Assembly (NCBI GenBank): GCA_003539625.1
Contig: DPOU01000009.1
Span: 48,808-112,807 of the forward strand
Origin: Acholeplasmatales bacterium
Lineage (GTDB): Bacteria; Bacillota_I; Bacilli_A; ML615J-28; CAG-313
Length of the DNA: 64,000 nt
Direction of reading: 5' to 3'
Below are positions 19,916 through 27,579 of this stretch, piece after piece. How positions within the stretch are numbered: position 1 is the first letter of the stretch; each line of letters opens with the position of its first letter. Under the pieces are notes generated by a model, which made no database searches, was not told where the DNA came from, and saw only the letters and a list, made by a program, of their open reading frames with translations. The position numbers and the translations under genes are program-made.

Positions 19916-21246
19916 TGACTTTACAAGATGTAATTAAAAGAGGATTAGAACTTGGTTTAGAAGCAGTAGAAGTGTACGCTTGCAATAGTGAAAGCAATAC
20001 TTTAAAACTTGATGAAGGTAAGTTAGAATCATATAATATAAAAGAAATTTTTGGTGTATCTATCCGTGGCTTATATCAAGGTAAAATGGGTTACGTTTAT
20101 ACTGAAACACTTGAAGAAAATGAGGTTGAACAAATCTTACACCAATTAGTTGAAAATACTAAATTACTAGATATGACAGAACCTGAATTTATGTATGAAG
20201 GTGGCGCATCATATGAAAGCGTTCCAGTTGTTGAATCAGACTATAAAGAACATTCAACTGCTGAAAAGATTGATTTGTTAAAGAAACTTGAAAAAGAAAC
20301 GCTTGCAACAAGTGACAAGATCAAAAAGATTGGTTACTGTGAATATGATGAAGTATCAAAAGAAATTAATATCTTAAATTCTAAAGGATTAAATCTTAAC
20401 AAAAAGTATTCTTATGTTGAAGCATTTGTTGGTGCTCTTGCTGAAGAAAACGATCAGACCGTGATGGGTTACTCAGTTGATGTTAATTTTAAATTAAATG
20501 ATTTAGATACTAACAAAATCGTCAAAGAAGCATCAGAAATGGCTGTTTCACAACTTGGTGCAGGTTCTGTAAATAGTGGCAGATATCCTGTTGTATTAAA
20601 AAGAGATGTTGCAACTCCAATATTAGCTGCTTTTAGTTCAATTTTTGAAGGATCATCAGCTCTTTTAAAAACAACTATTTTAACTGATAAAATTGGTCAA
20701 AAAGTATTTGGTGACAACATCACTATTTATGATGATCCATTCTACAGTGATTCATTAATTAAAGTTGCATTTGATGATGAAGGTGTGCCTTGTAAAACTA
20801 AAAAAATTGTTGAAAAGGGTGTATTCAAAGGTTTCTTACACAATCTTAAGACCGCAAATTATTTCAACGTGGAGCCTACTGGTAATGGTTTCAAAGAAGG
20901 TGTAGCTGGAAAAATTGGCACTGGTCCTACTAATATGTTTATAGAACCAGGTAATTTAACCAAAGATGAAATTATTAGTACAGTTGAAAAAGGTATTTTT
21001 GTAACCGATGTTAATGGTTTGCATGCTGGTTTAAATCCTATTTCTGGTGATTTTAATGTTCAAGCATCTGGCTTCATGATTGAAAACGGTAAAATTGCCA
21101 ATCCTGTAACATTATTTGTTATCTCTGGTAACTTCTATGAAATGATGAATAATGTTGACTTAATTGGTAACGACATAGAAAAACGTTTCAACGAAATTGC
21201 ATCACCTACTTTAAAGATTAAAGAACTTGCAATATCAGGAAAATAA
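19915..21246 (+). CDS. pmbA: TldE/PmbA protease partner subunit
   Basis: Non-catalytic partner of TldD. At 443 residues it has the PmbA/TldD fold (GLELGLEAVEVYAC at the N-terminus, GTGPTNMFIEPGN and GLHAGLNPISGDFNVQASG near the C-terminus) but no HExxxH. It begins within the tldD stop codon and is followed by a strong terminator, so the pair is a two-gene operon. The residues that shape the active-site tunnel sit in the C-terminal half. Confidence 0.92.
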   Translation: MTLQDVIKRGLELGLEAVEVYACNSESNTLKLDEGKLESYNIKEIFGVSIRGLYQGKMGYVYTETLEENEVEQILHQLVENTKLLDMTEPEFMYEGGASYESVPVVESDYKEHSTAEKIDLLKKLEKETLATSDKIKKIGYCEYDEVSKEINILNSKGLNLNKKYSYVEAFVGALAEENDQTVMGYSVDVNFKLNDLDTNKIVKEASEMAVSQLGAGSVNSGRYPVVLKRDVATPILAAFSSIFEGSSALLKTTILTDKIGQKVFGDNITIYDDPFYSDSLIKVAFDDEGVPCKTKKIVEKGVFKGFLHNLKTANYFNVEPTGNGFKEGVAGKIGTGPTNMFIEPGNLTKDEIISTVEKGIFVTDVNGLHAGLNPISGDFNVQASGFMIENGKIANPVTLFVISGNFYEMMNNVDLIGNDIEKRFNEIASPTLKIKELAISGK

Positions 21247-21253
21247 AAAATAT

Positions 21254-21278
21254 GCAGTGATTTATTCACTGCTTTTTA
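21254..21278 (+). terminator. Terminator of tldD-tldE
   Basis: GCAGTGA (21254-21260), loop TTTAT, TCACTGC (21266-21272), T run. Confidence 0.85.
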
Positions 21279-21341
21279 TCTAATTTATTTAAATTATGGT
21301 AAAAAAGAATAAAATATGTTAAAATTACAAAGGTGAATATT

Positions 21342-21590
21342 GTGAATAATTATAATGAGTTACTTATAAATTTGCCTAAAATTCATACCACAGAATTAGG
21401 CTATGAACGCATAAAAAACAATTTAAATATTGGTGATAGTGATGTTGTTAATTATTGCAAAAATTTAATTAACGATAGTAATTGTGAAATAGTGCAAATT
21501 GGAAAAAATTGGTATTGCAAATTAAACAATATTTGCATTACCGTAAATGCATACTCATTCACTATTATTACTGCACATATCATTAAATAG
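21342..21590 (+). CDS. DUF3781 domain protein
   Basis: An 82-residue protein with the family features LPKIHTTELGYERIKNNL at the start and a C-terminal ITVNAYSFTIITAH, matching DUF3781, a small soluble family of unknown role common in gut Bacillota and often next to regulators. AAAGG at 21328-21332 favours GTG at 21342; an in-frame GTG at 21333 overlaps that site and is less likely. It stands between the tldE terminator and the promoter of the XRE regulator. Confidence 0.75.
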   Translation: MNNYNELLINLPKIHTTELGYERIKNNLNIGDSDVVNYCKNLINDSNCEIVQIGKNWYCKLNNICITVNAYSFTIITAHIIK

Positions 21591-21620
21591 TTGTGTCAAC
21601 TAATAGTAGACAAATTAGCA

Positions 21621-21649
21621 TTGACTTTTATTTTTATAATAAGTAAAAT
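21621..21649 (+). promoter_or_regulatory. Promoter of the XRE regulator-lipoprotein operon
   Basis: TTGACT, 17-base spacer, TAAAAT. Predicted transcription would start near 21656, so the palindromic leader element (21660-21721) is inside the mRNA. Confidence 0.6.
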
Positions 21650-21659
21650 AAAAATGCTT

Positions 21660-21721
21660 ATGTGCGCGTTTGAAAAAAATTTAATCGGTAAATATTTAGC
21701 TCAACTTTTAAAAATGCACGT
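21660..21721 (+). ncRNA. Candidate cis-regulatory leader element, copy 1
   Basis: Arm GCGTTTGA (21666-21673), 27-base core containing GTAAATAT at core positions 15-22, then TCAA. An outer stem pairs ATGTGC (21660-21665) with GCACGT (21716-21721) with one G-U. The right strand ends two bases before AGGAGG. It matches copy 2 before lepA in spacing and core. Function is inferred; it does not resemble a riboswitch class I know. Confidence 0.5.
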
Positions 21722-21734
21722 TAGGAGGTAAGTT

Positions 21735-22481
21735 GTGAAATTATCAGAACAAATAAAAAAATATCGCAAAGAAAATAATTTGACACAAGAACAATTTGCC
21801 TCTAAACTTTTTGTTTCCAAACAGGCAGTTTCAAAATGGGAAACGAATCGAAGTTATCCGGATATTAATTTATTACCCCAAATTGCTGAAATGTTAAACA
21901 TTAGTATTGATGAACTTATCGGAAAAAAAGATACTGAAAATAGCACAAATAATCAGGAAAAAATTATTGAGAAAAAAATACCAAAAAAGAAAATATTTAT
22001 ATGCAGTGCTATAGTATTATTTATCGCCATATTTTGTGTTTTTTTAATATCAATATTAAATAGCAATAAATACTTGATTAAAACCAAAAAATATTTTAAA
22101 GTTAAAATGCCTGATATTGAAAGTTTCGAAATGCAAAACTTTGAAAACTGGCTCAATCAAGAAACTGAATTTGGTAACTATTATCCTAAATCAATGTATT
22201 ACTATATCTTTAAAGATAATCAAAAACTTGAAGATTTTTCTTTCCATTTAAATGAATCTGCTGATTGGGGTAAAGATAAAATGAAAACATCTAGTGAGTT
22301 TTTTCCAGTAGCTATAGAAAAATATCTCGCAAATAGTGATTACTATTGTTTGGTTAATGTCAAGACCAAAGAAATTAATAATTACGATTTAGAAAAAGGT
22401 ATTAATCATTTTATGTTAGCCTGTTATCAAATAAATAACAAAAGATTATATATTTTTGAATTTGACAAGGAGGTAAAATAA
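21735..22481 (+). CDS. Membrane-anchored XRE-family regulator
   Basis: A 248-residue protein. Residues 3-60 are a Cro/CI helix-turn-helix (LTQEQFASKLFVSKQAVSKWE). A lysine-rich linker, one transmembrane helix (about residues 89-111) and an extracytoplasmic domain without recognised motifs follow. The layout suggests a one-component signal receptor. GGAGGT precedes the GTG start. The stop overlaps the start of the following lipoprotein gene (TAATG), so the two are coupled; the lipoprotein may be its ligand or co-sensor. The mRNA leader carries the repeated palindromic element. Target genes are not evident. Confidence 0.8.
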   Translation: MKLSEQIKKYRKENNLTQEQFASKLFVSKQAVSKWETNRSYPDINLLPQIAEMLNISIDELIGKKDTENSTNNQEKIIEKKIPKKKIFICSAIVLFIAIFCVFLISILNSNKYLIKTKKYFKVKMPDIESFEMQNFENWLNQETEFGNYYPKSMYYYIFKDNQKLEDFSFHLNESADWGKDKMKTSSEFFPVAIEKYLANSDYYCLVNVKTKEINNYDLEKGINHFMLACYQINNKRLYIFEFDKEVK

Positions 22482-23299
22482 TGAAAAAAATTGTAAAGAT
22501 ATTTCTGTTACTTTTTATTGTGCTAGTTATTACATCATGTTCTAATAATAGAAAAGATTCAACACCTACTCTTGATGATTCAAGCAGCAAAATTGTCGGC
22601 AAATATTATACTAACGTTGATTGCGTTTTTTTACCAAGTTGGTCGGAAGATTCAGTTGAATATGAAACTGAAGCGCATAAAAATCGTTTTATTATTAAAT
22701 TTAGTGAGAATTGTGATTATGTTTCACAACCAATTAAATATAAATTAGACGCAACAACATTTTCTTTCACATTTAATTGTAAAATTAGAGAAAGTGATTT
22801 AATTAAAAGATACGACGTATATGAAGATGGTGTTTATTTAAATTATAGTTGCTTTATTGATAAATATGATAATGTGTATATTGCGGAAATCAGTATTGAT
22901 AAAGAAAAAGTATATAATATAGATATAATGTGGCGATTAGTAGAAGAAAGCCAAAAAATAAAAACAGTTATGTATGATTATTATTTGAATTTTGATTCTT
23001 CAATTGATAAAGAGATTGTTGTTGATACTAATAAAATAGCTGCGGTTGAAAAAGATAGTTCTTTAGATTCAACTAGTTTCTTAGAAGAATTTAAAGACAA
23101 TTTACAATTAAATGGTTCATACAAGTATGTAGATAATTTAATTGTTTTTGCGTATAATAAATATAACAGTATTGTTGCAATCGATACAAGTGGTCCAAAG
23201 ATTCAATATTATTATCTTGTAATGCAAGATGATAACAATATAGTTACTTATCAAAGTTATAATTCAATAACAGAATTACCGATAAATAAACACTCATAA
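22481..23299 (+). CDS. Lipoprotein of unknown function, paired with the XRE regulator
   Basis: A 272-residue protein with a lipoprotein signal: MKKIVKIFLLLFIVLVITSC with Cys20. The mature part is polar and rich in Asp, Tyr and Lys. No family is recognised. Its start overlaps the regulator's stop, and the terminator stem overlaps its own stop codon. It is probably displayed on the outer face of the membrane where the regulator's sensor domain also lies, so a joint sensing role is a reasonable inference only. Confidence 0.75.
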   Translation: MKKIVKIFLLLFIVLVITSCSNNRKDSTPTLDDSSSKIVGKYYTNVDCVFLPSWSEDSVEYETEAHKNRFIIKFSENCDYVSQPIKYKLDATTFSFTFNCKIRESDLIKRYDVYEDGVYLNYSCFIDKYDNVYIAEISIDKEKVYNIDIMWRLVEESQKIKTVMYDYYLNFDSSIDKEIVVDTNKIAAVEKDSSLDSTSFLEEFKDNLQLNGSYKYVDNLIVFAYNKYNSIVAIDTSGPKIQYYYLVMQDDNNIVTYQSYNSITELPINKHS

Positions 23300-23320
23300 G
23301 GGTGTTTATTTGCTTTTTTT
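23286..23320 (+). terminator. Terminator of the XRE-lipoprotein operon
   Basis: ATAAACACTC (23286-23295) pairs with GGGTGTTTAT (23300-23309) with one G-T; T run follows. The stop codon is in the loop. Confidence 0.8.
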
Positions 23321-23338
23321 AAGTAATAATGTTATAAT
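23310..23338 (+). promoter_or_regulatory. Promoter of proS
   Basis: TTGCTT (overlapping the preceding terminator's T tract), 17-base spacer, TATAAT with extended -10 (TGTTATAAT). Confidence 0.65.
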
Positions 23339-23379
23339 ATTGCGTAAATATCAAATTAAATCAAAATTAAGGAGTTAAT

Positions 23380-25089
23380 ATGAAAGCTAGTAAAATGTTA
23401 ATTGCAACCCTAAAGGAAGCACCAAATGAAGCAATTATATCTAGTCATATTTTATTAATAAGAGCTGGTATGATTCGTAAATTAGTTGCTGGAGTATATA
23501 ATTATTTACCACTCGGACTAAGAACTTTACATAAAATTGAAAACATTATTCGTGAAGAAATGGATGAAGCAGGTAGCCTTGAGATCTTGTCTTCAGCTAT
23601 TCAACCTAAAGAATTATGGGTTGAATCAGGAAGATGGCAAAAATATGGACCTGAACTAATGCGTTTTAAAGATCGCCATGATCGTGAATTTTGTTTAGGA
23701 CCTACTCATGAAGAAATATTTACTGATTTAGTAAGAAATGAAATTAAATCACGTAAAAATTTACCTATTAACTTGTACCAAATTCAAACAAAATATCGTG
23801 ATGAATTACGTCCTAGATTTGGATTAATGCGTGGTAGAGAATTCATTATGAAGGATGCCTATAGTTTTGATTTAGATCAAACTGGTTTAGATAAGTCATA
23901 TAAATTAATGTATGAAACTTATGAAAAGATCTTTACTAGACTTGGTTTAAACTATAAGATTGTGCTCGCGGATACAGGCGCAATCGGTGGAAGTGGCTCT
24001 CACCAATTTATGGCTATTTCTGAAGTTGGCGAAAGCGACATCATTTATTGTGATGAATGTGGGTATGCAGCTGACCAAGAAAAAGCTGAATCAGTAGCCG
24101 AAGATACAAATAGTACTGATGAAGAAAAGCTTTTAAACAAAGTCCATACTCCAAAACATAAAACTATAGAAGAAATATGTAAATACTTAAATATTACTCC
24201 AAAGCAAGTAGTAAAATCACTTATCTATTACAATATTGCAAATAATAGCTTAGTTATGGTATTAGTAAGAGGCGATCGTGATGTAAATGAAATCAAAGTT
24301 ATCAATGCTTTAGGTATTGCTGAACATGAATTAGTGTTAGCTTCTAATGAACAAATAAGTTCAATTGGTTCAGTAGAAGGCTTTGTTGGGCCAGTTAACC
24401 TAGATATTGAAACATTAGTAGACGAAGAAGTTACTAAAATGAAAAACTTTGTCGTTGGTGCTAATGAAAGTGATTATCATTTTGAAAACGTTAATTTTGG
24501 TCGTGATTTCACTGGTAAAGTACTTCAAGTTAGGGCTACAGTCGATAATGATTTATGTCCAGTTTGCCATAAACCTTTAAAAATGGAAAGAGGCATTGAA
24601 ATTGGTCAAATTTTCAAACTTGGAACTAAATACTCAGATCCGTTAAAATGTACATATCAAGATGAACAAGGTATCGCAAGACCAATGGTAATGGGCTGTT
24701 ATGGTATTGGTGTAACTAGAACTATGTCTAGTATCATTGAACAAAATCATGATGAACATGGTATTATCTGGCCTTTAAATGTAGCACCATATCATGTTGT
24801 AGTTGTTCCAATCAATTATAATGATGAAAATATGCGAAAAGGTGCCGAGTACATTTATGAAACTTTGAAAAAAGCCAAAGTTGAAGTTGTTTTAGATGAT
24901 CGTGATGCTAAACCTGGCTTTAAATTTAAAGACTGGGAATTAATAGGTATCCCATTTGTAATTACTGTTGGCAGATTAGCTGAAAATGGCGAATGTGAAT
25001 TAAAAGTAAGAAAAACTCTAGAAAAAACTGAAATGAGCTTTAATGATGCTATTAATAAAGTTATCGAAGCAGTAAAAGATATTAAATAA
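23380..25089 (+). CDS. proS: Prolyl-tRNA synthetase, bacterial type
   Basis: Class II aminoacyl-tRNA synthetase charging tRNA-Pro. At 569 residues it is the bacterial form with an inserted YbaK-like editing domain (about residues 235-385) that clears Ala-tRNA-Pro. Motif 2 is RDELRPRFGLMRGREFIMKDAYSFD, motif 3 is MGCYGIGVTRT, and the anticodon domain has the C-terminal DDRDAKPGFKFKDWELIGIP. AAGGAG precedes the ATG. The leader is too short for a T-box. A lipoprotein 5'-nucleotidase gene starts 14 bases after the stop, with no terminator between. Confidence 0.96.
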   Translation: MKASKMLIATLKEAPNEAIISSHILLIRAGMIRKLVAGVYNYLPLGLRTLHKIENIIREEMDEAGSLEILSSAIQPKELWVESGRWQKYGPELMRFKDRHDREFCLGPTHEEIFTDLVRNEIKSRKNLPINLYQIQTKYRDELRPRFGLMRGREFIMKDAYSFDLDQTGLDKSYKLMYETYEKIFTRLGLNYKIVLADTGAIGGSGSHQFMAISEVGESDIIYCDECGYAADQEKAESVAEDTNSTDEEKLLNKVHTPKHKTIEEICKYLNITPKQVVKSLIYYNIANNSLVMVLVRGDRDVNEIKVINALGIAEHELVLASNEQISSIGSVEGFVGPVNLDIETLVDEEVTKMKNFVVGANESDYHFENVNFGRDFTGKVLQVRATVDNDLCPVCHKPLKMERGIEIGQIFKLGTKYSDPLKCTYQDEQGIARPMVMGCYGIGVTRTMSSIIEQNHDEHGIIWPLNVAPYHVVVVPINYNDENMRKGAEYIYETLKKAKVEVVLDDRDAKPGFKFKDWELIGIPFVITVGRLAENGECELKVRKTLEKTEMSFNDAINKVIEAVKDIK

Positions 25090-25103
25090 TAGGTTTTATA
25101 TGT

Positions 25104-26744
25104 ATGAAAAAATTTATTAAGTTGTTAATAGTCATAATTACTAGTATATTCATACTAACTGGTTGCGATATTACATCAACTAATGGAGAAACCAAAAAAC
25201 TTGACACTCCATATCTTGAGTATGGTACAAATAGTATTATTTGGGATTCAATTACCAATGCGTATGAATATTTAATCTATGTTGATGATGTTTATCTAAC
25301 TAAAACTAATCATGCTTATTTTGATGATTTTGAATTATCTGGAAAAACAGGTATGCTTTACATTATCGCAAGTGGTGATAAATCACGCTTTGAAAATAGT
25401 GATATTAGTAATAAAATAAATCTAGCAGATTTAGCCAATGTAAAAAGTAGTTATGAATCTAAGTTTTTAATGATTAATGATACTCATGGTGCTTTTGTAG
25501 ATAATCAATATCCCGGAGTAGAACGACTTGCTAGTTTGATTAAACAACTAGGTGATGAATACATTAAAATTGCTAATGGTGATATCTTGCAAGGTTCGTA
25601 TATTTCTAATATCTTATGCGGATACCCAATGATTGATGCATTAAACAACATGAATTTTAATGCTTATGTTATTGGTAATCATGAATTTGATTGGGGTTTA
25701 GATAAGATTGCAGAATATAAAGATGGTAATTTAACTAATGGTGAAGCTAATTTTCCCTTTTTAGGTGCAAATATAATAGATAAAAAAACTAACGAAATTG
25801 TCGACTTTTTAGAACCATATACAATAATTGAAAAAAAAGATGTTCGAGTTGGTATAATCGGATTAATAGGCTCAAGATTAACCTCATCAATTCTTTATGA
25901 AAATGTAAAAGATTATGAATTTATTGATTGTGTTGATGTCGCCAAAAAATATGCAAAAGAGTTACGTACAACTAAAAACTGTGATGTTGTTGTAGTTGCA
26001 ATTCATGATTATGATTATGAAACTAACTATCAATTAGCTCAATTAGAAAATGATGAAACAATAGATGCCATATTCTGTGGACATACTCATACTTATGAAA
26101 ATGAATATCAAACTAGAAAAGATGGTGTAAATATTCCGATAGTTGAAAATAGAGACAAAAATCAAACTGCAGTATCTGTTTTACTAGAATTAAACGTTCG
26201 TAAAGATTTAGTTAAATACAATGTCAATTTCTATAATCCCGCAAATTTTAATCTAGATCCTGATATGACAAAAGTTCTAAAAGAATATCAATCATACATT
26301 GATGAAGGTAACCGATCACTTGGTATTGCAAGTTCATATTTAGATAAAAATACTCTTGGTAATATTTCGGTTGAAGCTATGCGTGATTCATTCAAAACTG
26401 ATTTTGCCATTTTAAATACTGGTGGAGTACGTGCTTATATTTCTGATGGAAATGTAACAGTTTCTGACGTTTACAATGTTTTCCCATTTAATAATGAAGT
26501 ATATCTTGTTGAAATTAAGGGAAGCGATTTGTTAAGATTTTATTATAATGCTGATTACTACATCTACATCAATAAAAATTTTAATGCATCAGAGATTATT
26601 TCTGACAAGACCTATAATGTTGCAATTATTGATTATGTCTTTACAAGTAGGTATTATCAATCATACTTTGGAAATGTCAAATATGTAGATACTGATGTAA
26701 TAATGCGAGATTTGGTTATTGAATATATCGATAATCTTATATAA
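25104..26744 (+). CDS. 5'-nucleotidase / cyclic phosphodiesterase family lipoprotein
   Basis: A 546-residue extracellular lipoprotein (lipobox LTGC, Cys21) of the UshA/YfkN type. After a short Ig-like segment, the calcineurin-type metallophosphatase domain has MINDTHGAF (Dx H site, about residue 127), NGDILQGS, GNHEFDWG and FCGHTHTYE. The C-terminal 5'-nucleotidase domain has LNTGGVRAYI and the substrate loop. It probably removes phosphate from extracellular nucleotides for nucleoside and phosphate scavenging. It is co-oriented just behind proS and closed by a perfect palindromic terminator. Confidence 0.88.
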   Translation: MKKFIKLLIVIITSIFILTGCDITSTNGETKKLDTPYLEYGTNSIIWDSITNAYEYLIYVDDVYLTKTNHAYFDDFELSGKTGMLYIIASGDKSRFENSDISNKINLADLANVKSSYESKFLMINDTHGAFVDNQYPGVERLASLIKQLGDEYIKIANGDILQGSYISNILCGYPMIDALNNMNFNAYVIGNHEFDWGLDKIAEYKDGNLTNGEANFPFLGANIIDKKTNEIVDFLEPYTIIEKKDVRVGIIGLIGSRLTSSILYENVKDYEFIDCVDVAKKYAKELRTTKNCDVVVVAIHDYDYETNYQLAQLENDETIDAIFCGHTHTYENEYQTRKDGVNIPIVENRDKNQTAVSVLLELNVRKDLVKYNVNFYNPANFNLDPDMTKVLKEYQSYIDEGNRSLGIASSYLDKNTLGNISVEAMRDSFKTDFAILNTGGVRAYISDGNVTVSDVYNVFPFNNEVYLVEIKGSDLLRFYYNADYYIYINKNFNASEIISDKTYNVAIIDYVFTSRYYQSYFGNVKYVDTDVIMRDLVIEYIDNLI

Positions 26745-26748
26745 GTAG

Positions 26749-26773
26749 ACGCCCTTTTAAAAGGGCGTTTTTT
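26749..26773 (+). terminator. Terminator of the 5'-nucleotidase gene
   Basis: Perfect 20-base palindrome (26749-26768) ACGCCCTTTT/AAAAGGGCGT followed by T residues. Confidence 0.85.
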
Positions 26774-26818
26774 AACGTTTGAATTAATATTTACTCACCT
26801 AAAATTATTTCAAACGCT
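26774..26818 (-). repeat. Palindromic element, copy 3 (orphan)
   Basis: On the - strand: AGCGTTTGA, 27-base core with GTAAATAT, TCAAACGTT. The single arm mismatch is a G-U wobble on this strand only. It is followed by TAAAAAACG as in the lepA copy. It lies between convergent genes and leads no gene. The 20 bases around its 5' arm nearly match the 37.5-kb copy. Confidence 0.5.
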
Positions 26819-26835
26819 CACAGAAGGCTATTGTA

Positions 26836-26864
26836 TATAAAAAAATAATAGCAAAAAGCTATTA
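26836..26864 (-). terminator. Terminator of the 26.9-kb hypothetical gene
   Basis: TAATAGC (26846-26852), AAAAA loop, GCTATTA (26858-26864), with a T run on the - strand. Confidence 0.75.
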
Positions 26865-27374
26865 CTCTTCTTTGACAATTTTGTCAAGTTTATGAACACT
26901 TATAAGATTTGCTCCATATACATCAGTAGATGGATTAACAATGATAATTTCTGATTCATTAATATATTTAACGATTTCTTTAGGATTATTAGTAAAAGCT
27001 ACAATCTTTTTACCAACATAATCTTCATTCATAAAAGTCGCAATTTCATTTAGATATCTTCTATGTGGTTGATGTTTACCAGGAGTGTTACCGGCTCCAT
27101 ATTTAAGTTCCCAAGTTGATTTATTATTTATTTGAATTTGTGAATAATTTGGGATGTAAACAAATTTAATAAAATAACTATTATTATTTGAAAAAACTAC
27201 GTTAATAACTGATTTATCAGTATCTAGTCTTGATATTTGTTCATTAGTATATTTTGTTTTCAAATGGTTTTCGTAATGTCTTATCTTTTTATTCACTTCA
27301 GATTTTGGTAATCTAACGCTATAAATAAAGACTATAATTGCTATTATTACAACAAATATAATGATAAAATACAT
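26862..27374 (-). CDS. Hypothetical protein with N-terminal membrane anchor
   Basis: A 170-residue protein with an N-terminal hydrophobic helix (about residues 2-20) and a mostly soluble basic domain. Around residue 75 there is WELKYGAGNTPGKHQPHRRY and near residue 118 AFTNNPKEIVKYINESE. I do not recognise a family. GAGGTG lies four bases before the ATG. It is one of only three - strand genes in the first 37 kb, with its own terminator. Alternatives, such as a degenerate nuclease-like domain suggested by the central WELKYG segment, are guesses. Confidence 0.7.
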   Translation of the reverse strand: MYFIIIFVVIIAIIVFIYSVRLPKSEVNKKIRHYENHLKTKYTNEQISRLDTDKSVINVVFSNNNSYFIKFVYIPNYSQIQINNKSTWELKYGAGNTPGKHQPHRRYLNEIATFMNEDYVGKKIVAFTNNPKEIVKYINESEIIIVNPSTDVYGANLISVHKLDKIVKEE

Positions 27375-27500
27375 ACTATCACCTCAAGGCAAAAACTATC
27401 ATACTTTGAACTTTTTTGCAAACAAAACACATTTAATTTTTAATTGATTTAATTCTTTGGTTTATGAAAAAAACATAAAAAATTTACATTAACCTTTTAT

Positions 27501-27529
27501 TTGACACTAAAGCCTTTTTGTATTATAAT
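27501..27529 (+). promoter_or_regulatory. Promoter of nrdD-nrdG
   Basis: Perfect consensus: TTGACA, 17-base spacer, TATAAT. No NrdR-box pair was seen nearby. Confidence 0.75.
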
Positions 27530-27579
27530 TTTGACATACTTTTTAACAAAAATAAAAATTTGATTGTATTTAGGGAGGT

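Noticed and set aside
23300..23380. Possible T-box riboswitch before proS
   Set aside because: The leader is only about 40 bases after the -10 and lacks the T-box AGGGTGG-type sequence and terminator.
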